Part shown: piece after piece, positions 1 to 8,038 of the stretch | Position numbering within the stretch: position 1 is the first letter of the stretch | Layout of the letters: each line of letters begins with the position of its first letter | Assembly (NCBI GenBank): GCA_024742395.1 | Contig: JANSYO010000042.1 | Span: forward strand, 1-40,150 | DNA: 40,150 nt | Origin: Cytophagales bacterium | GTDB lineage: Bacteria; Bacteroidota; Bacteroidia; Cytophagales; Spirosomataceae | Reading direction: 5' to 3' | Notes under the pieces: generated by a model | What the model was told of the DNA's origin: nothing | What the model saw: the letters and a program-made list of their open reading frames with translations, nothing else | The model's database searches: none | Position numbers and translations under genes: made by a program

Positions 1-532
1 ATCTTATAAAGGTTTAACCCTAGGTTTCCTAATTGATATGTCTCAAGGCGGCGAGGTGTATTCACTGGATATGCACTATGGACAAGGTACAGGGTTACCA
101 GACTATACTGCCGGTTTGAATGAGCTGGGTAATGAACTACGTTTACCAATTGCAGATGGCGGCGGAATTCTCAATGAAGGTGTACAGGAGGATGGTTCTA
201 AAAACACAGTACGTGCACGAACAGATTATTATGGCGGTGCGTATTACTGGGGTAATGCTTCAAGAAACCCGGGTGCATTGACTACATATGATGCCTCCTA
301 TGTAAAGCTTAGAGAGGCCTCTCTTTCTTACAGCTTACCATCTAATTTGTACCAGAATTTTGCCAATAATATATCAGTTGGTGTAGTGGGAAGAAACCTT
401 TGGATTATCAAGAAGAATGTACCATTCTCTGATCCTGAAGCCGGACTTGGTGCCGGTAATGCTCAGGGATACATCTCTGGTGCTTACCCAACGGTAAGAA
501 ACATCGGTTTTAATGTGAAAGTAGACTTTTAA
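1..532 (+). CDS. SusC/RagA-family TonB-dependent outer-membrane transporter, C-terminal part (5' end outside window)
   Basis: The reading frame is open from base 2, so the ATG at 38 is internal and the gene starts upstream of the window. The visible ~176 residues carry features of the last strands of a SusC-type barrel: GFLIDMSQGGEVYS near the left edge, a YVKLREASLSYSLP strand, a VGVVGRNLWII strand, and the terminal strand NIGFNVKVDF ending in Phe, as is usual for outer-membrane barrels. SusC proteins import oligosaccharides or peptides across the outer membrane using TonB energy and pair with a SusD lipoprotein, which is the next gene (18 bp downstream). The substrate cannot be told from the visible part. 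Confidence 0.93.
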   Translation, partial: SYKGLTLGFLIDMSQGGEVYSLDMHYGQGTGLPDYTAGLNELGNELRLPIADGGGILNEGVQEDGSKNTVRARTDYYGGAYYWGNASRNPGALTTYDASYVKLREASLSYSLPSNLYQNFANNISVGVVGRNLWIIKKNVPFSDPEAGLGAGNAQGYISGAYPTVRNIGFNVKVDF

Positions 533-550
533 TAAACTTTAGAAATTAAG

Positions 551-1993
551 ATGAAAAAGATAATAGCAATTTTGTTTATTGGCACTCTGCTTTCTTGTAC
601 AGATCATTTCGCAGATCTGAACACAGACAAGAAGAGCCTTGCCTCAGTACCTGGAGAGTCTCTCTTCAATAACGCAATGGAGCGGTTTTATCACACCGCC
701 AATAATAACAATGTGAACTTTAACGTGTTCAGGCTCTATGCACAGTATATGGCTCAAACCACCTATCCGGAGGAGTCACAGTACAATATGGTACAGCGTA
801 CTATTCCTGATAACTGGTATCAGAGAATTTACCGTGACGCACTGGTAGATATGAAAGAAGCCAGACGCATTATTTCTGCTCAGGAAACCAATGCTACCAC
901 TGCTCCAATTCAAAAGAATAAACTAGCCATTATGACTGTAAATGAAGTTCATATGTGGTCTACTTTGGTTGATTTGTTCGGTGATATTCCTTATTCACAG
1001 GCCTTGGATTTTGAGAATCCTAATCCCGTATATGATGATGCACAAACTATCTATAACGATCTCATCACTAAACTAGATCAGGCAATCAATGACATAGATG
1101 TAACATCGGCTAGCTTTGCAGCCTCAGAAGATCTTGTAAATCAGGGTGATACCGGAGCATGGAAAAAAGCAGCCAATTCATTGAAGCTAAGATTAGCGAT
1201 GAGGATTGCAGATGTTGATGCGGCTAAAGCAAAGACATTGGCTGAATCAGCAGTTGCTTCGGGAGTGTTTTCTTCTTTATCAGAAGATTTATCTATGGAG
1301 TATATCTCTGCGGCACCTTATACACACCCTGCTTATGAGGACTTTGTGTTGAGTGGTCGTTCAGACTATGTTGGATCTAATACATTGATTGATAAAATGA
1401 ATGCCTTGAATGATCCGAGAAGAGCTGTCTATTTTGACAATAACCTTGGTGATGGTGTGTATGAAGGTGGTGTGTATGGCACAGCCAATTCTTTCCCAAA
1501 TTCCACGCATGTCGGCTCGTTCTTTTATACGGCTACTTCTCCTGGTATTATGATCAGTTGCTCAGAAGTAGAATTCCTGAAAGCTGAGGGTGCTGCCCGT
1601 GGTTTTAATATGGGTGGTACGGTTGAAGAGCTGTACAATAAAGCTATAAAAACTTCCATAATGGAGTGGGGGCTAAGCAGTGAAGCTGCAGATGCTTACT
1701 TAGCTCAAGAGTCAGTAGCTTATGCCACTGCAGCCGGAGACTGGAAGCAGAAGATAGGAACCCAGAAATGGATTTCTCTTTTTGCCAATGGCGGCATAGA
1801 AGGCTGGACTACCTGGAGACTTATGGATATTGATGGTTTTAATGTACCTGAGGGCTTGACATATGACGATATACCGAAGCGATTGATTTATCCAATAAAC
1901 GAAGCGACATTGAATGGTACTAACCTAAAGGCTGCTGCTTCAAAAATTGGAGGCGATAGCCCGAAAACGAAAATTTTCTGGGATGTGAACTAA
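551..1993 (+). CDS. SusD/RagB-family outer-membrane lipoprotein (SusD-like_2 type)
   Basis: This 480-aa protein has a lipoprotein signal peptide with the lipobox cysteine at residue 16 (GTLLSC). It resembles the SusD-like_2 group: an N-terminal LNTDKKS segment, the RLYAQYMAQTTYPEESQYN region, the TVNEVHMWSTLVDLFGDIPYSQAL helix pair typical of the TPR-like core, and a C-terminal WKQKIGTQKWISLFANG-type segment. SusD proteins sit on the cell surface as a lid on the SusC barrel and capture the ligand. It follows the partial susC gene by 18 bp and is closed by a strong terminator, so the two form the end of one operon. No glycosidase or peptidase is adjacent on this side, so the nutrient is unknown. 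Confidence 0.95.
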   Translation: MKKIIAILFIGTLLSCTDHFADLNTDKKSLASVPGESLFNNAMERFYHTANNNNVNFNVFRLYAQYMAQTTYPEESQYNMVQRTIPDNWYQRIYRDALVDMKEARRIISAQETNATTAPIQKNKLAIMTVNEVHMWSTLVDLFGDIPYSQALDFENPNPVYDDAQTIYNDLITKLDQAINDIDVTSASFAASEDLVNQGDTGAWKKAANSLKLRLAMRIADVDAAKAKTLAESAVASGVFSSLSEDLSMEYISAAPYTHPAYEDFVLSGRSDYVGSNTLIDKMNALNDPRRAVYFDNNLGDGVYEGGVYGTANSFPNSTHVGSFFYTATSPGIMISCSEVEFLKAEGAARGFNMGGTVEELYNKAIKTSIMEWGLSSEAADAYLAQESVAYATAAGDWKQKIGTQKWISLFANGGIEGWTTWRLMDIDGFNVPEGLTYDDIPKRLIYPINEATLNGTNLKAAASKIGGDSPKTKIFWDVN

Positions 1994-2015
1994 GACCATT
2001 TTATAATGAAAACAA

Positions 2016-2048
2016 GGAGGTTGCCATTTATTGGCAGCCTCCTTTTTT
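2016..2048 (+). terminator. Rho-independent terminator after susCD
   Basis: A GGAGGTTGCCA arm pairs with TGGCAGCCTCC across a short loop (one G-T pair) and is followed by TTTTTT. It lies 22 bp after the SusD-like stop codon. Confidence 0.9.
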
Positions 2049-2055
2049 ATGATTC

Positions 2056-2661
2056 CTAATTTTTAATCCCTTCTAATACATTAACACCTTTTGGGAGTGG
2101 ATTGCCGGAAGACCTCCTAAAACTAACTACCTGACCTACATGCCAGAGAGCATCAGCCAAAGGGCCATTGATTAAATTCCAAAGCGGATAGCCGGAACTG
2201 TCTGACGAGCCAAAACGGATTGTTTGTTTTTCCGGGTCTAAGGAGTGTGTTCTTAAATAAACAGAGGTTTCTTCTAGCTGTTTGATCGTTTTACTACGTA
2301 GGTCATCAAAGCTCAATTGGCCATTGTTTTCATTTAAAGTTGGCTTGCCTGTGATGGCGTTAAGACTTACACGAGTTAGTCCATCAATATGTTGAAGGGT
2401 TTGTAGAGTGGTTCTGGCTTCTTCACTTGGTTTATAAGCCAGGTCTGCTTCATTGAGGCCATAAGTAGCCCAGTAATATCTGAAACCCAGCCCGTCAATC
2501 ATCCTGGCAATGACATTGTTTGATGAATATTCTGCCGGAGCTTCAGGGATATTAAAAAAATAGTCTGTTTGCTGAGAAGAAGCCTTAAAGCTGATAAAAA
2601 TTTGAAAAATGAAAATATACTTCCACAGAGTATTTATAGTAAAGGTAGTTTTCTTTATCAT
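2056..2661 (-). CDS. Exported DinB-fold protein
   Basis: A 201-aa protein with a hydrophobic N-terminus (residues about 10-25) and a likely signal peptidase site near SSQ-QTD. The mature part resembles the DinB/YfiT four-helix metal-binding fold: NNVIARMIDGLGFRYYWA in the first helix, TLQHIDGLTRVSLN in the second, and ADALWHVGQVVSFRR near the end, matching the usual HxxxHxGQ region. The first His of that motif appears to be replaced by Asp, leaving His in TLQHID and WHVGQ as candidate metal ligands. Most DinB proteins are cytoplasmic, so the signal peptide is notable. The function is unknown. It converges with the susCD unit and is separated from it only by that unit's terminator. Confidence 0.75.
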   Translation of the reverse strand: MIKKTTFTINTLWKYIFIFQIFISFKASSQQTDYFFNIPEAPAEYSSNNVIARMIDGLGFRYYWATYGLNEADLAYKPSEEARTTLQTLQHIDGLTRVSLNAITGKPTLNENNGQLSFDDLRSKTIKQLEETSVYLRTHSLDPEKQTIRFGSSDSSGYPLWNLINGPLADALWHVGQVVSFRRSSGNPLPKGVNVLEGIKN

Positions 2662-2976
2662 TTTAACTTAATGCAGATTAACACAAATATTTATTCAATT
2701 CGCTTAGAGAAATTCAAATTATCCCAATATTTGGTAAAAATCAGAACTATTTCAATTTTAATTCATTTGTAACCGTTTAGTGAAATGTATTTGGAGTATC
2801 AATATATGCTCCCTTAAATGGTTTATCATTTTCATTTAGGAACTTTCCCTGAAAGCTCAAACTTCCTTACTGTGCATTTACTGAGAAGAAAACCAGAAAA
2901 ATCAACAGGCAAATAGGTGTCTAGTGGCTAACTTGTTATCCATACATTCAAAAGTGCTTTAGTTAATCAAAAATGC
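2662..2976. other. Intergenic region, no gene seen (315 bp)
   Basis: An AT-rich stretch between two minus-strand genes. I see no convincing RNA gene, hairpin or conserved ORF. It probably holds the promoter of the DinB-fold gene, but no good match to the Bacteroidota -7 box (TAnnTTTG) was found. A 67-aa plus-strand open frame crossing 2569-2772 looks like a chance frame. Confidence 0.5.
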
Positions 2977-3696
2977 CTACTCTGTTAAAAAGAAACCGAA
3001 TTCTATTTCAATTCTTGATGCGGAAGGCTGACCTTTTTGAAGAGCTGGTTTCCATATCGGCATTGAGTTTATGGCTTCAATTAATTGCTCATCTATTCCA
3101 AAGCCCAACCCTTCTTTTATTTGAACATTTTCTACCCGACCAAGATTATTAATGGTAAAAGTGACTTTAGTTTTACCCGAAATTTCATTTTGTTGAGCCA
3201 AGGCAGGGTATCTAATTTGCCAACCTAGAAATCTGTTCAACTCAGAAAACCCGCCGGGATATTCTGCCTTAATGTCTTTCTGTGAGGAGCCTTCAGGTAG
3301 GTGGACTTTTATTGCTCCATTAAAAGTTTCTTTTTGCTTTTTGTATCCTATTATCATAGGCCCTATTATATGAATAAGTTCTTCCTTTAATTGAACTCTC
3401 ATTCTGGAACTAAGGTCATGATTTCTAGTTTCAGTAATATAATTAATATGACTGATTGAAATTTCTTCAATGTTCTCTATATCAGCTAGTTCAAAATGCC
3501 CTTTCTTGTCACTGTATGAATTAATATCTCTATCCACAATGGTAACCTTAGCATTTTCAATGGGCATTCCTTTTTCATCTGTTACTATACCCTTAATCTC
3601 AATTATTTGAGCATTGCAGATGCATGAATAAAAAAATAGGCCTAACAGTAAAGCCGGATAACTAATGGAATGATGTTTTAATGTGTAGAAGTTCAT
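2977..3696 (-). CDS. Carboxypeptidase-regulatory-like / TonB C-terminal domain protein
   Basis: A 239-aa protein. Residues ~10-30 form a signal peptide (NAQ at the end). Residues ~32-105 form a carboxypeptidase-regulatory-like beta sandwich (IEIKGIVTDEKGMPIENAKV, then the DKKGHFEL strand). Residues ~145-239 form a TonB_C domain starting at AEYPGGFSELNRFL, with KVTFTINNLGRVENVQIKEG and PIWKPALQKGQP. Proteins of this build are common in Bacteroidota, usually beside BlaR1-type genes. They are thought to work in envelope signalling or anchoring rather than as true TonB, since no proline-rich spanning region is present. Its TonB_C domain is clearly related to that of the BlaR1-like protein just upstream, but a terminator separates the two genes. 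Confidence 0.8.
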   Translation of the reverse strand: MNFYTLKHHSISYPALLLGLFFYSCICNAQIIEIKGIVTDEKGMPIENAKVTIVDRDINSYSDKKGHFELADIENIEEISISHINYITETRNHDLSSRMRVQLKEELIHIIGPMIIGYKKQKETFNGAIKVHLPEGSSQKDIKAEYPGGFSELNRFLGWQIRYPALAQQNEISGKTKVTFTINNLGRVENVQIKEGLGFGIDEQLIEAINSMPIWKPALQKGQPSASRIEIEFGFFLTE

Positions 3697-3776
3697 AGTT
3701 TCAGGAGTTTAACTGAAGTTATAAATTTATTCAAAAGCTAAGAAGGCCTCCTTTGTTAATAGAATTGTTAATACAG

Positions 3777-3806
3777 AAAAACCCCAAAAGTAGACTTCTT
3801 TTGGGG
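3777..3806 (-). terminator. Rho-independent terminator after blaR1-like gene
   Basis: Read on the minus strand, a perfect 9-bp stem CCCCAAAAG / CTTTTGGGG with a 7-nt loop is followed by TTTTT. It lies 35 bp beyond the stop of the BlaR1-like gene. Confidence 0.9.
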
Positions 3807-3840
3807 CTCTCTTAGAAAGTATAATTTGTGTTGAAATATT

Positions 3841-5025
3841 CTATTCCAATTTAAAAAGTATGGGCATGGTAAAGTACACATTCACAGGCTTACCATCTTG
3901 CTTACCTGGGTTCCAGCCGGGCATAGATTTTAAAACTCTAATGGCTTCGTCCTCGCAACCTGAACCAATCCCTTTCAAAATTTCAAAGTCTCCCACTTCT
4001 CCTTCTTTATTTACAACAAATTTGACAAAAACACGGCCCTCAATACTATTCTCTTTGGCCTCTCTAGGATAGACTAGTTCACTTCCTAAATATTCATACA
4101 TTTTTGCAACGCCACCAGGGAATTCTGGTGCTTCCTCTACTGACATAAAAATATCTTCTTTATCGGGGCTGATATAACCTTTTGAAGTGATCTCCGATTT
4201 CTTATCTGAGCAGGCTGTTGCTACAATAAGCATGATCCCTACAAGAGGTAATGCCAGAGTATATTTAAATGAGGCACCACTTTTCGATTTTTGTTGAGCT
4301 AGTTTCATGATTCGTGTTTTTAAGATTGAGTTGTTATAAAAATTATTAATTAAAACATTGCTATCAGCATTGAAATGTGAGCTAACCAGTACTTGGGCAT
4401 ACTTTTGAGCAGAGCCCAAATGGCGTGCGGCAATTTCATCTGCTATAAATTCATGAATAACCTTAATCTCTTTTCTCATCCATAAAACCGCAGGATTAAA
4501 CCAGCAAATTACAGCGAGCAATTCCATCCAGAAGACGTCTATGGAGTGAAACTGACGACTATGTACTTCTTCATGAAGGCGTATGGTGCGGTAGTCATCC
4601 AGTTTTTTGTCAATAAAGACTTTCCCGAAAATAGAAAATGCCTGACCGCGAAGGTTCTTTATGCGAAGCAACTGCTGAAGCTTGAAAAGGCTTAAACTAA
4701 ATCGCAACAAGCCAAATCCAAAACCGAGGAAGTAGATACTGGCTCCAAGTAGATTCCAGCTCCAGGTAGGTTTCTCCATAAGCGGAGTCACCGTAAACTC
4801 TTCAAGTGGAACAACGGCAATAGCCGAAGAAACCTGTTCGGTGACAAACCACGACTCAATGAGCCCAATATTCCAAAACGGGATAAGGACAGCCAATAAT
4901 GAATTAGCTAGTAGAAAGTAGCGATTTGCACTATAAAAAGTCTCTTTACGTAGCAATAGCCAGTAAAACCCAAAACCTAGAATTAGGTAGAAATTGACTT
5001 GTAGAAGGTAGTTTGCCCAGTTCAT
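3841..5025 (-). CDS. BlaR1/MecR1-type M56 membrane metallopeptidase with C-terminal TonB_C domain
   Basis: A 394-aa protein. Membrane segments lie at residues ~5-25, 35-52, 92-112 and 256-272. The M56 zinc-protease motif HEEVH is at 151-155, and the distal glutamate is likely in HEFIADE (191-197). In the BlaR1 family, a signal triggers this protease to inactivate the partner repressor BlaI. The penicillin-sensing domain of staphylococcal BlaR1 is missing. After the last membrane segment there is instead a short linker and a TonB_C domain (PEFPGGVAKMYEYL to the end), an arrangement widespread in Bacteroidota. The signal is therefore probably not a beta-lactam. The gene starts 15 bp after the stop of the blaI-like gene and shares its promoter. 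Confidence 0.92.
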   Translation of the reverse strand: MNWANYLLQVNFYLILGFGFYWLLLRKETFYSANRYFLLANSLLAVLIPFWNIGLIESWFVTEQVSSAIAVVPLEEFTVTPLMEKPTWSWNLLGASIYFLGFGFGLLRFSLSLFKLQQLLRIKNLRGQAFSIFGKVFIDKKLDDYRTIRLHEEVHSRQFHSIDVFWMELLAVICWFNPAVLWMRKEIKVIHEFIADEIAARHLGSAQKYAQVLVSSHFNADSNVLINNFYNNSILKTRIMKLAQQKSKSGASFKYTLALPLVGIMLIVATACSDKKSEITSKGYISPDKEDIFMSVEEAPEFPGGVAKMYEYLGSELVYPREAKENSIEGRVFVKFVVNKEGEVGDFEILKGIGSGCEDEAIRVLKSMPGWNPGKQDGKPVNVYFTMPILFKLE

Positions 5026-5040
5026 ACAGCTGAGATTTAA

Positions 5041-5418
5041 TTATTCATTTTTATCTTTCATTTGTTCTAAAAGTTGCAGGATTTCATCTGCTTCATTCAG
5101 ATCAATTTTTTGTTCTTGAACAAAGAAGGAAACCAACTGGCCCACACTACCGCCAAAATAGCTACTCATAAGTTTGCTTGAAGCGAATTTCCGATATTGG
5201 TTTTTTGTCACAATAGGGAAGTACTCATAAGTTTTACCATAGGCTACATGATCCACAAAGCCCTTTTGCTCTAATATTCTTATGATTGTTGAGACGGTGT
5301 TATATGCGGGTTTAGGATCAGGGAGCTCTTCAATGACGTTCTTAACAAACGACTTCTCCAACCTCCATAGTACCTGCATGATTTCTTCTTCTGCTTTGGT
5401 TAGTTCTCTTAATTCCAT
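5041..5418 (-). CDS. BlaI/MecI-family winged-helix transcriptional repressor
   Basis: A 125-aa protein of the usual BlaI length. The N-terminal LTKAEEEIMQVLWRLEKSF and PAYNTVSTIIRILEQKGFV segments form the winged helix-turn-helix, with the wing at DHVAYGKTYEYFPIV. The C-terminal third (ASSKLMSSYFGGSVGQLVSFF, DEILQLLEQMK) is the dimerisation helix region. Family knowledge: BlaI dimers bind short inverted repeats over their own promoter and are cleaved when the partner BlaR1 is activated. Two such inverted repeats lie 34-72 bp upstream of this start codon, so autoregulation of the blaI-blaR1 unit is likely. Confidence 0.94.
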   Translation of the reverse strand: MELRELTKAEEEIMQVLWRLEKSFVKNVIEELPDPKPAYNTVSTIIRILEQKGFVDHVAYGKTYEYFPIVTKNQYRKFASSKLMSSYFGGSVGQLVSFFVQEQKIDLNEADEILQLLEQMKDKNE

Positions 5419-5452
5419 TACACGTGTATTTTTTTATCGATAATCGAAGTTA

Positions 5453-5489
5453 AAACTAATTGTTTAGTTTACAAACTAACTTGTTAGTT
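5453..5489. promoter_or_regulatory. Tandem palindromes, candidate BlaI-type operator
   Basis: Two inverted repeats sit upstream of the blaI-like gene. The first, 5453-5470, is AAACTAATTGTTTAGTTT (7-bp arms, 4-bp centre). The second, 5474-5489, is AACTAACTTGTTAGTT (7-bp arms, 2-bp centre). Their centres are exactly 20 bp apart, about two helical turns, which suits side-by-side binding of two dimers. The ACTA...TAGT core resembles the known BlaI/MecI operator core ACTACA...TGTAGT. Binding by this BlaI is inferred from position and symmetry. Confidence 0.75.
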
Positions 5490-5582
5490 ATTTTTTTTAT
5501 GCCGTGTGTCATAATTTTAACGGCCAGGCCTCATACTCTTGTCCTAAGAAATATAGATACCTTTAAGTTTTAAAACATAGAT

Positions 5583-6164
5583 ATGCGTTTTGTAAGTCTT
5601 TTTCTTTTGACCATTTTCCTCAATTCCTGTAGCCCTACTCTATGGGTAGACAAAGAGCCAAATATCCAATTAAATAAGTTTAAGACTTATGGCTGGAACG
5701 AGGTGAAGGATAATACGGGGCATACTTACTATAATAAAAAGGCTATCGATAAAACGCTTCAAACCGCTATTGATAAGTCATTTTCTAAGAAAGGTTATAA
5801 AGTTGTGCCGGAGGAAATGGCCGATTTTTTCATTGATTATCATATATATATAGAAGAAGATTATTACGAAGAGACGTATTGTCCAACCGGCTTTTATGGT
5901 GATAGTGGTTATTCTCCGAATTTATTCCCTGGTCCCAGATGTGAAGTGCCCGAAAGGGTAAGAGTCTTTGACTCGGGTACCTTAGTTCTTGATATAATAG
6001 ATAAGCAGACTGGCCAGTTAGTTTGGCGTGGAAACTCGTTTGATGTAATTGATAATCCACTTTCTGCCCCTAAAATTTTAGAAAGAAGAGCGAAACAAAT
6101 AGTGAATAGGTTTGTAAGAGATGCACGGGATATTTCAAAAGAACAAAAAGCTCAGGAAAATTAG
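5583..6164 (+). CDS. DUF4136 family lipoprotein
   Basis: A 193-aa lipoprotein (signal peptide with lipobox LNSC, Cys16). It shows the DUF4136 pattern: an early FKTYGWNE strand, a helix with IDKTLQTAIDKSFSKKGYKVV, a DFFIDYHIYIEE strand, a GTLVLDIIDKQTGQLVWRG strand, and a C-terminal helix ending in VNRFVRDAR. The family is common in Proteobacteria and Bacteroidota envelopes, and its role is not established. The middle (residues ~95-125) is rich in Tyr, Pro and Gly. It is followed 44 bp later by the peptide transporter gene on the same strand; whether they share a transcript is unclear. Confidence 0.88.
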   Translation: MRFVSLFLLTIFLNSCSPTLWVDKEPNIQLNKFKTYGWNEVKDNTGHTYYNKKAIDKTLQTAIDKSFSKKGYKVVPEEMADFFIDYHIYIEEDYYEETYCPTGFYGDSGYSPNLFPGPRCEVPERVRVFDSGTLVLDIIDKQTGQLVWRGNSFDVIDNPLSAPKILERRAKQIVNRFVRDARDISKEQKAQEN

Positions 6165-6208
6165 TATTTTTGGAGAATCACAAACTAAACCCTAGAAGCT
6201 AATTCTTT

Positions 6209-7663
6209 ATGAGTCATTCCGAAAAAACTCTTTTTGGTCATCCCCGTGGCCTGTATGTCTTGTTCTTTACCGAAATGTGGGAACGCTTCAGCTATTACGG
6301 GATGCGGGCCATTCTTTTTTTATATTTAACAAAAAGTGCCAGCGAAGGAGCCCTTGGGCTACCTGAAGATACAGCAGGAGCTGTTTATGGATTATATGCT
6401 GCTTCCGTATATCTGCTTACCTTACCAGGTGGCTGGATAGCCGACAATATTCTAGGTCAGAAAAAGGCCATTTGGTGGGGCGGTATTAGTATCATGATAG
6501 GCCATGCCATTTTGGCCCTGCCTGCTAGCCCGTCAGTATTTTTTCTTGGACTTGCCTTTGTGGCAGTGGGTACCGGACTGCTAAAAGCAAATATTTCATC
6601 CATAGTTGGGGAACTGTATCCTGAAGGTGGAGCCAAAAGAGATGCGGCGTTCAGTATTTTTTATCTTGGCATTAATCTGGGTTCGTTTTTAGGGATGTTC
6701 ATAGTAGGTTATCTGGGAGAAAAAGTGGGATGGCATTATGGTTTTGGAGCTGCTGCTTTTGCCATGTTTTTTGGTCTAATTAACTTCAGATTTAACGGCA
6801 AGTATCTAAAAAACGTAGGGGAGAAGCCCGTAGAGAAGTCCTCTTATACTTATTTATATGTGGTGATTGGCCTTCTGGCTGTAGCGGCCCTTTCTGTTAC
6901 TACTGGAATGCTTGATAGTATTCAATTGGCCAACTCAATGAAGTATATTATTTCAGGTATCACGGTGGCCTATTTCTTTTACATCGGATTTCTGGATAAA
7001 TCTTTGACACTAGTAGAGCGTAAAAGAGTAGGAGTCTTGTTTATCCTTTTTATAGCCATTGCTATTTTCTGGTCTGGTTTTGAACAAGCTGCTACCACCT
7101 TTACCATATTTGCAGACAGGCACACAGATCGTGATCTATTCGGTTGGGATTTACCGGCTTCCTGGTTTCAGAATGCCAATTCATTCTTCATTTTGATTTT
7201 CTCTGCTCCTTTTGCCGCTCTATGGGTTTGGTTGAACAAGAAAAACCTGAATCCTAATGTACCGGTTAAATTTGGTTTGGGTCTTATCCAACTGGGATTG
7301 GGCTTCTTGGTTATGTATTTTGCTGCTCAGAAAGTACTGGATGGTACCCTGGCAGGTATGGGCTGGTTAACATTTACATATCTTCTTCATTCACTTGGTG
7401 AGTTATGTATTAGTCCGGTAGGATTAAGTTCTTACACCAAGTTGGCACCTAAAAAGTACTACAGTCAGATGATGGGACTTTGGTTTGTTGGAGCTTCTCT
7501 TGGAAACTTGATCGCCGGCCTTTTTGCAGGAAACTTTGATGAAGGAAATGTAGACGCTATGCCAGGCCTATTTATGCAGTTTTGTATGTATGGAGCGGTG
7601 GCAGGTTTGATTATGATCGTATTCCATAAGCAAATTAGAAACTGGATGGGAGGAATTGATTAA
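6209..7663 (+). CDS. POT family proton-dependent oligopeptide transporter (DtpT/YdgR-like)
   Basis: A 484-aa inner-membrane protein with about 12-14 hydrophobic segments. The POT signature ExxERFxYY is present near the start (EMWERFSYYGM, Glu at ~22 and ~25). A second family landmark is the segment with GTGLLKANISSIVGELYP, and a third is ERKRVGVLFILFIAIAIFWSGFEQAATTF. The family imports di- and tripeptides with protons. It is monocistronic or joined to the DUF4136 gene, and is closed by a terminator at 7691-7718. The length is normal for bacterial members. Confidence 0.96.
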   Translation: MSHSEKTLFGHPRGLYVLFFTEMWERFSYYGMRAILFLYLTKSASEGALGLPEDTAGAVYGLYAASVYLLTLPGGWIADNILGQKKAIWWGGISIMIGHAILALPASPSVFFLGLAFVAVGTGLLKANISSIVGELYPEGGAKRDAAFSIFYLGINLGSFLGMFIVGYLGEKVGWHYGFGAAAFAMFFGLINFRFNGKYLKNVGEKPVEKSSYTYLYVVIGLLAVAALSVTTGMLDSIQLANSMKYIISGITVAYFFYIGFLDKSLTLVERKRVGVLFILFIAIAIFWSGFEQAATTFTIFADRHTDRDLFGWDLPASWFQNANSFFILIFSAPFAALWVWLNKKNLNPNVPVKFGLGLIQLGLGFLVMYFAAQKVLDGTLAGMGWLTFTYLLHSLGELCISPVGLSSYTKLAPKKYYSQMMGLWFVGASLGNLIAGLFAGNFDEGNVDAMPGLFMQFCMYGAVAGLIMIVFHKQIRNWMGGID

Positions 7664-7690
7664 CATTCATTTCATAAATATTCACATGAA

Positions 7691-7718
7691 AGCCGGAAGT
7701 TAACCTCCGGCTTTTTTT
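7691..7718 (+). terminator. Rho-independent terminator after peptide transporter, overlapping the SUI1 gene end
   Basis: Stem AGCCGGA / TCCGGCT with an 8-nt loop, followed by seven T. The right arm and T-run also encode the last codons (KKAGG-stop) of the convergent SUI1-like gene, so this sequence does double duty. Confidence 0.88.
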
Positions 7719-8038
7719 GCTTTATAGCCTTCTGATAAAAGATATTTGAGGATTTTATCCCGATGATCTCCCTGAATGAGTATTTCACCGTCTTTGGCTG
7801 CTCCGCCACTTCCACAGGCCGATTGCACGTTTTTTTTCAAAGTAGCCAGGTCAAAGGCGTTTCCCTCAAATCCGGCAATTCGCGAAACCACTTTATTTCC
7901 TCCCTTTCTGTCAAGCCAGATTTTCAATTCTTGCTGCGAGTTATCGGGTGTTGATTGTTCTTCATTTCCTTCGTTATACACGAAATCTGGATTGGTAGAA
8001 TACACTACACCTTCTCTTTTCTTGTTTTTATTACTCAT
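7700..8038 (-). CDS. yciH: eIF1/SUI1-like translation factor (YciH type)
   Basis: A 112-aa protein. After a polar N-terminal ~35 residues comes the SUI1 domain: LKIWLDRKGGNKVVSRIAGF, then LATLKKNVQSACGSGGAAKD, then GEILIQGDHRDKILKYLLSEGY. These are the conserved beta-strand, helix and QGDHR signatures of the eIF1/YciH family. In E. coli YciH affects the fidelity of start-site choice; the role in Bacteroidota is not established. Its ATG overlaps the TGA stop of the upstream lipid kinase gene as ATGA (8035-8038), so the two are probably translationally coupled. Confidence 0.93.
   Translation of the reverse strand: MSNKNKKREGVVYSTNPDFVYNEGNEEQSTPDNSQQELKIWLDRKGGNKVVSRIAGFEGNAFDLATLKKNVQSACGSGGAAKDGEILIQGDHRDKILKYLLSEGYKAKKAGG

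Noticed and set aside
3841-5418. Beta-lactam resistance module
   Set aside because: The BlaR1-like protein lacks the penicillin-binding sensor domain and no beta-lactamase is present.
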